Below the pieces are notes generated by a model. It did no database searches. It had not been told where the DNA came from and saw nothing but the letters and a program-made list of their open reading frames with translations. A stretch of DNA of 21,049 bases from positions 1-21,049 of the forward strand of contig JAMORM010000170.1 in NCBI GenBank assembly GCA_027063585.1. Direction: 5' to 3'. Origin of the DNA: Sulfurimonas sp. GTDB lineage: Bacteria; Campylobacterota; Campylobacteria; Campylobacterales; Sulfurimonadaceae. Made by a program: the position numbers and the translations under genes. Below are positions 7,292 through 14,162 of the stretch, piece after piece (position 1 is the stretch's first letter; every line of letters begins with the position of its first letter).

Positions 7292-7777
7292 TTAATTTAC
7301 AAGTTGGTTACAAAGAGCATCTTGAGAGGCATTCAAATCAAATTTACCTGTTGCAGGATTATAGGTAAAATTACAGCTTTTGCCGCCGATTTTATATACA
7401 TAATGAATATAAGGTGCTGCAGCATCTGTTGTACTCCAATGTCCGTCTGTCGTACCAGAACTCACTCCATACATTAACAATTCTCTTCCTGCTGTTCCAT
7501 TGCCGTCAAAAAGCTTTGTACTGTTTTGACTCAAGCCTGATATATAATTTTGATCTCCCTGAATAATATGTGCCTGTCTGTCTGTAATTATGGCAGAGCG
7601 TATGGAAGCTATATCTGCACGTCCTTTTGAAATCTGTGCATCTGTTCTTGTTGCAGCAAATTTTGGCACAGCAATTGCAGCCAATATCCCTAAAACTACT
7701 ATAACAAATACCAACTCTATCATAGTAAAAGCGCTGTGCAACGAGTGCCCTTGGGGTGCTTTTTTTGTTTTTTGCAT
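7292..7777 (-). CDS. Type IV pilin / type II pseudopilin-like protein
   Basis: This 161-residue protein has the class III (prepilin) signal: a 16-residue leader ending HSA, then FTMIELVFVIVVLGILAAIA, with the essential Glu at +5 and an N-terminal hydrophobic helix. It would be cleaved and N-methylated by a PilD-type prepilin peptidase and assembled into a pilus or pseudopilus. The residue before the cleavage site is Ala rather than the usual Gly. The C-terminal part contains two cysteines (CNFTYNPATG and DALCNQ) that could form the D-loop disulfide. The ATG has an AAGGAA site 6 bp upstream. It lies between priA and a second pilin gene. No secretion ATPase or platform gene is nearby, so pilus versus type II-like system cannot be decided. 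Confidence 0.85.
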   Translation of the reverse strand: MQKTKKAPQGHSLHSAFTMIELVFVIVVLGILAAIAVPKFAATRTDAQISKGRADIASIRSAIITDRQAHIIQGDQNYISGLSQNSTKLFDGNGTAGRELLMYGVSSGTTDGHWSTTDAAAPYIHYVYKIGGKSCNFTYNPATGKFDLNASQDALCNQLVN

Positions 7778-7873
7778 AAAAATTCCTTTTTATTCTATTG
7801 ATTATATAGTAACATGATTATGATTATTTAAGATTGAAGTTGAAAAGTATATAGAAGAATTATTAATATAATA

Positions 7874-7899
7874 AATTCTCAAGTAAAAACTTGAGAATT
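7874..7899 (-). terminator. Rho-independent terminator of the second pilin gene
   Basis: A perfect 11-bp inverted repeat AATTCTCAAGT / ACTTGAGAATT with an AAAA loop lies 22 bp past the pilin stop (7922). Read on the minus strand it is followed by TTTATTATA. The T-tract is imperfect but the stem is strong for this AT-rich genome. It would separate the two adjacent pilin genes transcriptionally, although read-through into the 7292-7777 gene is possible. Confidence 0.7.
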
Positions 7900-7921
7900 A
7901 CAATTAGAGACTTATAACTAC

Positions 7922-8287
7922 TTAATAAATGACTTTGGCACCGCCAAACTCATGAACTCCAACTAATCCTTTTGCAGCAGCTTTAGCTTGTGCATCTGTA
8001 CAGTATGCTGTACCATCATCTGCACCAACATTGCCATCTGTTGTTGTACCTAAAGCAATAGTAAAACATTTTAATGATGTACATGCAGCACTTGTATTAT
8101 CTTCCGTACCTGTTGCTGTAAAAGCACTCCCTGCATCTGCAATACAAGTTGAAAGGTTTGTTAATTCACTTGATACTTTCGCATCATCACGTGTCGCCGC
8201 AAGCTTTGGAATAGCAACTGCTGCTAAAATACCTAAAATAACGATCACGAAGATTAATTCGATCATTGTAAAACCAGCTCTTTTCAT
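7922..8287 (-). CDS. Short type IV pilin-like protein with canonical prepilin signal
   Basis: This 121-residue protein has a very short leader MKRAG followed by FTMIELIFVIVILGILAAVA, the canonical G/F prepilin cleavage site with Glu+5. The first roughly 30 residues of the mature form nearly match the neighbouring pilin (FTMIEL, IL.A.A.PK..ATR.DA), so the two are paralogues. The globular part differs and contains four cysteines (STCIADAG, AACTSLKC, TAYCTDA), which could form two disulfides. It has a strong AAGGAG site 7 bp from the ATG and its own terminator, both consistent with high expression as a major pilin. That role is inference from size and signals only. Confidence 0.87.
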   Translation of the reverse strand: MKRAGFTMIELIFVIVILGILAAVAIPKLAATRDDAKVSSELTNLSTCIADAGSAFTATGTEDNTSAACTSLKCFTIALGTTTDGNVGADDGTAYCTDAQAKAAAKGLVGVHEFGGAKVIY

Positions 8288-8313
8288 AAGAACTCCTTAT
8301 TTATATAAAATTG

Positions 8314-8329
8314 GATTACACTAGTAATC
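8314..8329. promoter_or_regulatory. Candidate operator palindrome upstream of pilin gene
   Basis: GATTAC-ACTA-GTAATC forms a perfect 6-bp inverted repeat with a 4-bp spacer, 27-42 bp upstream of the pilin ATG at 8287. That location suits a transcription factor site overlapping the promoter. AT-rich TATATAAA lies between it and the ribosome binding site. Function is inference. Confidence 0.35.
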
Positions 8330-8411
8330 TTAACAACTATTATGAGCCTACTTTCATTAAAGTTTGCTTAATGGATGGTGTTAGTGCATAGTGAAAAACT
8401 CTTGAACGCTA

Positions 8412-8527
8412 TCGGAAGCAAGGTTTTAACCTTGCCTTTTAGGCTTTCAAGTCGCATAGCCTAGGTTAAAACCTAGGTTCCGAAAAACTCACCAAGTCAC
8501 TCTCCGTAATTAAAACCTTACTTCCGA
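8412..8527. repeat. Palindromic repeat cluster C upstream of flgB
   Basis: Units are at 8412-8436 (inverse, TCGGAA then GCAAGGTTTTAACCTTGC), 8458-8483 (CCTAGGTTAAAACCTAGG then TTCCGA) and a decayed copy at 8504-8527 (ATTAAAACCTTA then CTTCCGA). The first two form an outer inverted repeat TCGGAA...TTCCGA of about 72 bp. Positions 8442-8483 match the priA insertion at 36 of 42 positions. The cluster lies 50-165 bp upstream of the flagellar promoter. Confidence 0.85.
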
Positions 8528-8550
8528 AGAGCGGCTTCTGTTACGAATGG

Positions 8551-8611
8551 TTACATGTAAAGAGGATGTATAATTTTGGAATAAAAGTTGCTTGTTTACT
8601 GTTACATGTAA
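8551..8611. promoter_or_regulatory. Twin TTACATGTAA palindromes flanking the flgB promoter
   Basis: The perfect 10-bp palindrome TTACATGTAA occurs at 8551-8560 and again at 8602-8611, 51 bp apart centre to centre, with the sigma-54 promoter between them. The second copy sits at the predicted transcription start. It is embedded in a larger inverted repeat, CTTGTTTAC (8591-8599) with GTAAACAAG (8608-8616), abutting the flgB ribosome binding site. Paired sites of this kind suggest a dimeric regulator, possibly looping. The protein that binds is unknown. Confidence 0.4.
8577..8591 (+). promoter_or_regulatory. Sigma-54 (RpoN) promoter of the flgBC-fliE operon
   Basis: TGGAATAAAAGTTGC matches the -24/-12 pattern: GG at 8578-8579 and GC at 8590-8591, with exactly the 12-bp register of TGGCAC-N5-TTGC. 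It is followed by TTGTTT. The predicted start is near 8603, about 22 nt before the flgB ATG. Rod and hook genes of Campylobacterota are commonly RpoN-dependent through the FlgS/FlgR system, so both position and motif agree. Confidence 0.7.
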
Positions 8612-8624
8612 ACAAGGAGCATTT

Positions 8625-9056
8625 ATGAGCATTGAAATATCTAAAACCCATTCACTTTTAACCAAAGCGATGGACTATCGTGCCGCACGCCAGGATATGA
8701 TATCATCAAATATTGCCAATGCGGACACACCTTATTACAAACCAAGAGATATCAGCTTTGAAGATGCTTTGATTGCCAAAAAGAATGAACTTTATCAAGA
8801 TAATTCACATCAGCTGAAAATGGCACAAACAAGCTCAGGACATTTACAGCCAAAAGCACAAACCAGCCAAACAAAACCAACACTCTTTTTCAGAGACGGA
8901 CATATGGCACGTAATGACGGAAACTCGGTTGACATAGATGTAGAAACAACAGAAATGAGTAAAAACTCCATTATGTTTAATGCCATTGTAATGGCAGCAA
9001 AAAAAGATGCAGGCATATTTAAAAGTGTCATAGATGCATCATCAAAACTAAATTAA
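8625..9056 (+). CDS. flgB: Flagellar basal-body proximal rod protein FlgB
   Basis: FlgB is a 143-residue structural component of the flagellar rod, exported by the flagellar type III system without a cleaved signal. The N-terminal motif for rod/hook proteins is present: DYRAARQDMISSNIANADTP, followed by YKPRDISFEDAL. The C-terminus is the expected amphipathic helix (MFNAIVMAAKKDAGIFKSVI). The frame is open further upstream, but ATG 8625 is chosen because AAGGAG lies 5 bp before it and the sigma-54 promoter's predicted start falls at about 8603. It is the first gene of flgB-flgC-fliE. Confidence 0.95.
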   Translation: MSIEISKTHSLLTKAMDYRAARQDMISSNIANADTPYYKPRDISFEDALIAKKNELYQDNSHQLKMAQTSSGHLQPKAQTSQTKPTLFFRDGHMARNDGNSVDIDVETTEMSKNSIMFNAIVMAAKKDAGIFKSVIDASSKLN

Positions 9057-9066
9057 GGACAGAACA

Positions 9067-9561
9067 TTGAGTAACTTTCTCAACAGCTTTGATATCAGCG
9101 GCTACGGACTCTCGGCACAAAGAGTTCGTGTCAATACAATTTCAAGTAATATAGCCAATGCCCAAACTACAAGAACAGATGAAGGCGGACCTTACCGAAG
9201 AAGAGAAGTTGTTTTTAAAGCCGTTAATTTTAATGATGTATACAATAATGCGCTCGGTGAAAATACACAAAGTGCGGCCTATGAAGACCCTTTAAATGAG
9301 GGACAATTTGGTAAAAAGGTAAATCCTGCTATAATGAGCGTAGTAGTTGACAAAGTTATAAGAGATGATTCAAAACCTCTTATGAAATTTGAGCCAAACA
9401 ACCCGGATGCAGACGCAAACGGGTATGTGGCATATCCAAATATTAATCCTGTTGTAGAAATGTCCGATTTAGTAGAAGCGACACGTTCTTATCAGGCAAA
9501 TGTTGCGGCATTTCAAAGTGCAAAAGATATGGCAAATGCTGCTATATCACTTTTACAATAA
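9067..9561 (+). CDS. flgC: Flagellar basal-body rod protein FlgC
   Basis: FlgC, 164 residues, is another proximal rod subunit. The N-terminus SFDISGYGLSAQRVRVNTIS is followed by SNIANAQTTRTDEGGPYRRR, and the C-terminus contains VEMSDLVEATRSYQANVAAF. All are hallmark FlgC blocks. The start codon is TTG at 9067, with AAGGA overlapping the flgB stop and 7 bp of spacing. No in-frame ATG would keep the conserved N-terminus. Ten bp separate it from flgB and 18 bp from fliE, so the three are cotranscribed. Confidence 0.95.
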   Translation: MSNFLNSFDISGYGLSAQRVRVNTISSNIANAQTTRTDEGGPYRRREVVFKAVNFNDVYNNALGENTQSAAYEDPLNEGQFGKKVNPAIMSVVVDKVIRDDSKPLMKFEPNNPDADANGYVAYPNINPVVEMSDLVEATRSYQANVAAFQSAKDMANAAISLLQ

Positions 9562-9579
9562 AAGATGGAGTTATAAAAT

Positions 9580-9882
9580 ATGAACAATATTAACAATATA
9601 GCCGGCGCATCAACAGCAGATCTTTTAAAGCAAAAAGGTGCCGTAGAAAAAGGCACAGGCGGTGAAGCTTTTGCCGAGCAGTTAAAATCAGCCATCAATG
9701 AAGTGAATGATATTCAGCAAGACAGTGAAAAAGCCATCGCTGATTTGGCTACGGGACAGGTAAAAGACCTGCACCAGGCAGCACTCGCAATCGGTAAAGC
9801 AGAAACAAGCATGAAACTTATGTTAGAGATACGAAACAAAGCACTTAATGCGTATAAAGAGATCGGTAGAACTCAATTATAA
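9580..9882 (+). CDS. fliE: Flagellar hook-basal body protein FliE
   Basis: FliE, 100 residues, links the MS ring to the rod. The C-terminal two thirds match the family: FAEQLKSAINEVNDIQQDSE, then ATGQVKDLHQAALAIGKAE and MKLMLEIRNKALNAYKEI. The N-terminus is short and low in complexity as usual. ATG 9580 has GGAG 9 bp upstream. It closes the rod operon, with the ftsI gene starting 26 bp later on the same strand. That order (flgB, flgC, fliE, ftsI) is shared with Helicobacter. Confidence 0.95.
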   Translation: MNNINNIAGASTADLLKQKGAVEKGTGGEAFAEQLKSAINEVNDIQQDSEKAIADLATGQVKDLHQAALAIGKAETSMKLMLEIRNKALNAYKEIGRTQL

Positions 9883-9908
9883 TCTACCTCTGCATATAAT
9901 ATAACTCA

Positions 9909-11669
9909 ATGGTAAACCGCAACAAAAGTAAAAAAATTCTTCTTCTTTATGTCCTTATTTCTCTTGCTTTTATAGTCTTTTTAAGTGTAATGCTTCTTAC
10001 TGCGACAAAAGCACGGCATATGCCCTCTTTATATACCGTGGAGAGTTCAAAAGCCGAGCGTGGCAGCATCATCAGTGCAGACGGTTTTCATATAGCCACC
10101 ACAAAAAAACTCTATAAAGCGGTTGTCAACACCCGATATATCGACCCTGATAAAAAAGAGTTGTTTATAAAGCTTTTTAGTATCTACTCAGGAATGAGCC
10201 CTCAAGCAATTAAAAAAAGACTCTCCAGGCGCAAAGGAGTTGTTGTTTTAAGTTATGATGTTCCCCAAATTCAGGCACACTATTTAAAAACACTCGCCAG
10301 AGAACTGAGACGTTTTAAGGTATTTTTAGAATTGAAAAACCCAAAAACAGGGCTTCGTTCTGTACATGGGTTGAGTATATTAGAGAGTGGTGAAAGCCGC
10401 GAGTACCCTTATGGAACCCTGCTTACCCCAATTATAGGCTATCCGCATAAAATAGAAGAAGACGGCTATACCTCTATAAAAGGAGTCAAAGGGCTTGAAA
10501 AAAGATTTGACAATGAGCTTTCACCCAGACAAGACGGTTACAGTAGAGGCAAGCGTGATGTAAACAGCTATATTATTTTAAATAAAGAGAGTTTTACCAA
10601 GCCAAAAATCAATGGTCTTGATATAAAACTCACCATTCCCGTTTCCTTTCAAATCAGACTAGAAAAAATGCTTGATGTAATGAAAAAAGAACTCCGCGCC
10701 AAAGAAGTAATGATAGCTATAATGGACTCAAAAAAAGGAGATGTTTATGCCATGGCAAGTTCAAACAGGTACCTGCCAAAAGACATTAAACGCAGTGACT
10801 ATCCTTCTCTTAACAGTTCGATGATAGAATATAGTTTTGAGCCGGGGAGTGTTTTAAAACCCATAACTTTCGCATTGCTGTTAGAACATAAGCTTGTCAA
10901 TCCTTATGATTTAGTCAACGGGCATAACGGGCGTTTTAAAATAGGAAGAAAAGTCATCACGGATGAACATAAATTTGACTGGCTCTCGGCTGAAAATGTT
11001 ATAGTTTACTCCTCAAATGTCGGTATGGCACAACTTGCACAAAGACTCTCCGGCTATGATTTTCACAGAGGTCTCAAAAGTTTCGGTTTTTCCACCAAAT
11101 CTACACCGGATTTAATTTATGAAAAGAGAGGTTCCATTCCAAGTGCAAAACGGCTTGAAAATGAAATATACAAAGCAACCTGTGCTTACGGTTACGGAAT
11201 ACGTGCAAATTTAATGCAGCTGCTTCGCGCTTACAGTGCTTTTAACAACAACGGCAGAATGGTAAAACCCAAGCTCGTCAAGAGCTTTATAGATGAACAC
11301 GGTAGCGTTAAAGAGATCGGTTATGAAGAGAGTGTTCAGGTCATAAGAAGCGCAACAGCAAAAAGAATGAATAAAATTCTACTAAAAACCGTCAATGAAG
11401 GAACCGGGAAAAAAGCCATAACAAAAGGGCTGCAAATCGGAGGAAAAACGGGAACTGCTCACATAGTTGAAAAAGGTCAGTACGTAAGAAAATACAATAC
11501 CGCTTTTATGGGTTTTGCAAATGACAAAAAGCATAAATTTACCATAGGTGTCATTGTCATTCAGCCTAAAAAAAGCCAGTTTGCGGCACAGACTGCCGTA
11601 CCTGTCTTTAAAAAAGCTGTTGATATTATGATTGAAGAAGGATATTTAGAGCCAAATATTGTCAAGTAA
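9909..11669 (+). CDS. ftsI: Septal peptidoglycan transpeptidase FtsI/PBP2-type penicillin-binding protein
   Basis: This is a 586-residue class B penicillin-binding protein. One membrane anchor (residues about 9-31) is followed by a pedestal/dimerisation domain with RGSIISADG at 51-59. The transpeptidase domain has the active-site SxxK (S314-VLK), SxN (S368-S-N370) and KTG (513-515, in GGKTGTAH). It crosslinks septal peptidoglycan in the divisome. ATG 9909 has no clear Shine-Dalgarno sequence. A TATAAT at 9895-9900 sits close upstream, so a short-leader or leaderless transcript is possible in addition to read-through from fliE. Its 3' end overlaps panC, on the opposite strand, by 24 bp. Distinguishing FtsI from an elongasome PBP2 rests on context with the conserved flgBC-fliE-ftsI order. 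Confidence 0.9.
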   Translation: MVNRNKSKKILLLYVLISLAFIVFLSVMLLTATKARHMPSLYTVESSKAERGSIISADGFHIATTKKLYKAVVNTRYIDPDKKELFIKLFSIYSGMSPQAIKKRLSRRKGVVVLSYDVPQIQAHYLKTLARELRRFKVFLELKNPKTGLRSVHGLSILESGESREYPYGTLLTPIIGYPHKIEEDGYTSIKGVKGLEKRFDNELSPRQDGYSRGKRDVNSYIILNKESFTKPKINGLDIKLTIPVSFQIRLEKMLDVMKKELRAKEVMIAIMDSKKGDVYAMASSNRYLPKDIKRSDYPSLNSSMIEYSFEPGSVLKPITFALLLEHKLVNPYDLVNGHNGRFKIGRKVITDEHKFDWLSAENVIVYSSNVGMAQLAQRLSGYDFHRGLKSFGFSTKSTPDLIYEKRGSIPSAKRLENEIYKATCAYGYGIRANLMQLLRAYSAFNNNGRMVKPKLVKSFIDEHGSVKEIGYEESVQVIRSATAKRMNKILLKTVNEGTGKKAITKGLQIGGKTGTAHIVEKGQYVRKYNTAFMGFANDKKHKFTIGVIVIQPKKSQFAAQTAVPVFKKAVDIMIEEGYLEPNIVK

Positions 11670-12467
11670 TCTGGTTTTACCGACAATAACTTCAACGAGT
11701 ATAACAGTGTTGCCTACTTCTACTTCTTTAATTACTTCAAAATCACGGTTGAGTACCTCTACATACTCAATAGATAAAGGTGCCAAAACTTCAAGCATCG
11801 CTTTTTTAATTTTTTGCGTATGAACAATATTTTTACCGATAAGCTGCGATGCTATATATAAAGATTTAGGAATTTTCAATGCTTCTTTTCTTTCTTCATT
11901 TGAAAGATAAATATTTCTACTACTCAACGCTAAACCATCACTGTCTCGCACAATATCTACCGGTACAATTTCAACGCTCATAAAAAACTGTTTTACCATC
12001 AAGCCTATAAGATTGAGCTGCTGTGCATCTTTTTTTCCAAAGTAGGCCCTTGTAGGAGAGACAATATTGAGTAGTTTCATTACAACTCTCAAAACCCCGC
12101 TAAAGTGTCCCGGTCTTGTAGCCCCCTCAAGCACATAGCCCCGTACATTCGGTGCGCATATTTTTACTTCATCTTGAGTGTATATATCTGATGCATTTGG
12201 AAAGAAGAGTACATCCACCCCTGCTAATTTACATATTTTTTTATCCGCTTCATCTTTTTTAGGGTACTTTTCTAAGTCTTCTCCTGCCAAAAATTGCGTT
12301 GGATTCACAAAAATAGAGACTACTACTACTTCATTTTCTTCCTTTGCACGCTTTATAAGTGCGATGTGTCCTTCATGTAAGGCACCCATTGTCGGTACAA
12401 ATCCTACCGTTTTGTCAATATCTTTTAAATGTTCTTTTAATGCCAAAGGATTTGATATAATCTTCAT
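11646..12467 (-). CDS. panC: Pantothenate synthetase
   Basis: PanC, 273 residues, condenses pantoate with beta-alanine using ATP in coenzyme A biosynthesis. The nucleotidyltransferase HIGH-like motif is in PTMGALHEGH (25-34). SIFVNPTQF (51-59), GATRPGHFSGV, FGKKDAQQL and the KMSKS-like RDSDGLALSSRN block are all present. Length is typical. It is cytosolic. It diverges from prfB across a 66-bp spacer containing a symmetric promoter palindrome, and converges on ftsI with a 24-bp overlap of coding ends. No panB or panD gene is adjacent. Confidence 0.96.
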   Translation of the reverse strand: MKIISNPLALKEHLKDIDKTVGFVPTMGALHEGHIALIKRAKEENEVVVVSIFVNPTQFLAGEDLEKYPKKDEADKKICKLAGVDVLFFPNASDIYTQDEVKICAPNVRGYVLEGATRPGHFSGVLRVVMKLLNIVSPTRAYFGKKDAQQLNLIGLMVKQFFMSVEIVPVDIVRDSDGLALSSRNIYLSNEERKEALKIPKSLYIASQLIGKNIVHTQKIKKAMLEVLAPLSIEYVEVLNRDFEVIKEVEVGNTVILVEVIVGKTRLLDNIWL

Positions 12468-12484
12468 TTTAAGCCCTGCTGTAA

Positions 12485-12500
12485 TATAATTGCAATTATA
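12485..12500. promoter_or_regulatory. Symmetric palindrome supplying -10 boxes for panC and prfB
   Basis: TATAATTGCAATTATA is a perfect 16-bp palindrome between the divergent starts of panC (12467) and prfB (12534). It contains a consensus -10 hexamer TATAAT on each strand: 12485-12490 on plus, 12500-12495 on minus. Predicted starts are about 37 nt and 21 nt upstream of the respective ATGs. Campylobacterota promoters typically lack a conserved -35, which fits. An operator role is an alternative. Confidence 0.5.
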
Positions 12501-12533
12501 ACAAGTAAATTTATAAAAACAGAATGGTGAGAT

Positions 12534-13631
12534 ATGGATAACTACGAATACACAGAACTTTTAAAAAATATTACCCTGAAAATGAAAAATATTACGGGTG
12601 TTGTCGAGCCGGAAAAAATCCAAACAAGACTCCAGGAGATTCAAGAACTGGAGAATGACCAGGATTTTTGGAACAACGCAGATTATGCAGCCAAAATACA
12701 AAAAGAAAAAACACAGCTGCAAAGAAAACTAGACAAATACAATACTGCAAAAGATGCTGTTGAAGATGCAAAAGAGTTGTATGACATGGCAAAAGAAGAA
12801 GATGACAGCGAATCGCTTGAAGCACTTTATGAAGATGCACCAAACCTGGAGAAACAAATTCGCGATATGGAAATCGAAGTCCTGCTTAGCGGTGAAACAG
12901 ATGCCAATAATGCTATTTTATCCATTCATCCCGGTGCAGGAGGAACAGAGTCTCAAGACTGGGCCGAGATGCTGCTAAGAATGTATAAACGCTGGGCTGA
13001 GCGACGCGGTTTCAAAGTCGAAGTTTTGGATTATCAGGCGGGAGAGGAAGCAGGTATTAAAGATGTTTCAGTACTTATTAAAGGTGAGAATGCTTATGGG
13101 TATCTCAAGGTTGAAAACGGTATTCATAGGCTTGTAAGAATATCGCCCTTTGACTCCAATGCCAAACGTCATACCTCTTTTGCATCTGTTATGGTTTCCC
13201 CTGAGGTTGATGATGATATTGACATTACTATAGAAGACAAAGATATACGCATAGACACCTACCGCTCAAGTGGAGCAGGCGGACAACATGTCAACAAAAC
13301 TGAATCTGCAATTCGTTTGACGCATATAGAGACGGGCGTTGTCGTACAATGTCAAAATGACAGAAGTCAACACAAAAACAAAGCAACCGCACTAAAAATG
13401 CTCAAATCTCGTTTATATGAATTGGAACTTGAAGAGCAAAAAGCCAAAGAAGCAGGAATAGCCAAAAGTGAAATAGGCTGGGGGCATCAAATACGCTCCT
13501 ATGTTATGCAGCCTTATCAACAAGTAAAAGACACAAGAAGCAATGAGGCATATTCTAATGTTTCTGGTATATTAGACGGCGATATAGACAATATGATAGA
13601 AGGTGTTTTAATAGCGATAAATCGTGTTTAG
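12534..13631 (+). CDS. prfB: Peptide chain release factor 2
   Basis: RF2, 365 residues, recognises UGA and UAA stop codons. The tripeptide anticodon SPF is at 204-206 ([18 protein letters not shown]) and the catalytic GGQ at 249-251 ([20 protein letters not shown]). SPF rather than PxT identifies RF2 over RF1. The reading frame is continuous from ATG 12534: there is no in-frame UGA near codon 25 and no programmed +1 frameshift, unlike the E. coli gene. GGTGA precedes the ATG closely. The TAG stop overlaps by one base the inverted repeat at 13631-13789. Confidence 0.96.
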   Translation: MDNYEYTELLKNITLKMKNITGVVEPEKIQTRLQEIQELENDQDFWNNADYAAKIQKEKTQLQRKLDKYNTAKDAVEDAKELYDMAKEEDDSESLEALYEDAPNLEKQIRDMEIEVLLSGETDANNAILSIHPGAGGTESQDWAEMLLRMYKRWAERRGFKVEVLDYQAGEEAGIKDVSVLIKGENAYGYLKVENGIHRLVRISPFDSNAKRHTSFASVMVSPEVDDDIDITIEDKDIRIDTYRSSGAGGQHVNKTESAIRLTHIETGVVVQCQNDRSQHKNKATALKMLKSRLYELELEEQKAKEAGIAKSEIGWGHQIRSYVMQPYQQVKDTRSNEAYSNVSGILDGDIDNMIEGVLIAINRV

Positions 13632-13789
13632 GATTCAAAATTAAATAAAACCGCATTCTATCTCATTCTTTTGCTCCTAGTCAAACGATTTTAATCGTCG
13701 CGTAGCTAAAGCTATGCTCCTCATAAAATAGTTCAACTAGAAACAAAATAACATTGCTATAATCAGCGTATTTATTTAATTTTAAATCC
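13631..13789. repeat. 159-bp element with 19-bp inverted ends between convergent genes
   Basis: GGATTCAAAATTAAATAAA at 13631-13649 is inverted at 13771-13789 with one mismatch. Inside, CTAGTCAAAC (13678-13687) pairs loosely with GTTCAACTAG (13731-13740), and smaller hairpins CGATTTTAATCG and GCGTAGCTAAAGCTATGC lie in the middle. The arms abut both stop codons exactly (prfB at 13629-13631, the small membrane protein at 13790-13792). It could be an extragenic palindromic repeat or a bidirectional terminator. Confidence 0.55.
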
Positions 13790-14110
13790 TTAATTTTCCT
13801 CTTTTTTTAAAAAACTGTACGCTAAAAATAGGACTCCTAAAATCATTGCAAAAATTGTGATATATTTTGCACGTTGTTGTTGTGCCTGGGAGAGAGCCTT
13901 TGTGATATGAGACATATCTGATTTAGTTTTTTTGACACTTTTGATACTTCTCACACTTGCTTCCATTCTGGCAACATTTGCCGCAGCTATCTCATTTTCA
14001 CTGACACCCATTTTAGGTGTAACCCAAAAATGCACAGCAAATCCGACAAGAAGCATTATTATCCCGAGTGTCCTTAGTATTATAATCTTATGTTTTAAAA
14101 AAAATTCCAT
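13790..14110 (-). CDS. Small hypothetical two-TM membrane protein
   Basis: This 106-residue protein is of unrecognised family. A membrane segment near the N-terminus (IIILRTLGIIMLLVGFAVHF, about 9-28) and one near the C-terminus (YITIFAMILGVLFLAYSFL) flank a central soluble stretch of about 50 residues rich in Ser, Lys and Ala that looks helical. The C-terminal tail is KKEEN. The ATG at 14110 is preceded by GAGAAGAGAGAAG. It diverges from bpt over 52 bp. No function can be assigned; a membrane-anchored coiled-coil role is only a shape-based guess. Confidence 0.65.
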   Translation of the reverse strand: MEFFLKHKIIILRTLGIIMLLVGFAVHFWVTPKMGVSENEIAAANVARMEASVRSIKSVKKTKSDMSHITKALSQAQQQRAKYITIFAMILGVLFLAYSFLKKEEN

Positions 14111-14162
14111 CTTCTCTCTTCTCTTTTGCTATTTATAAAGCAAATTATGTCAAAATCACGAT

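Larger units (their letters stand above)
8288..8624. other. Divergent intergenic region between pilin gene and flgB
   Basis: This 337-bp spacer holds a palindrome in the pilin upstream region (8314-8329), repeat cluster C (8412-8527), two copies of TTACATGTAA, and a sigma-54 promoter for the flagellar operon. All are listed separately. The stretch 8330-8411 has no recognisable structure. No coding sequence longer than a few dozen codons is credible here. Confidence 0.7.

Noticed and set aside
12534..12620. Programmed +1 frameshift in prfB
   Set aside because: The frame is continuous through codon 25 and beyond, with no in-frame UGA. The RF2 N-terminus is intact.
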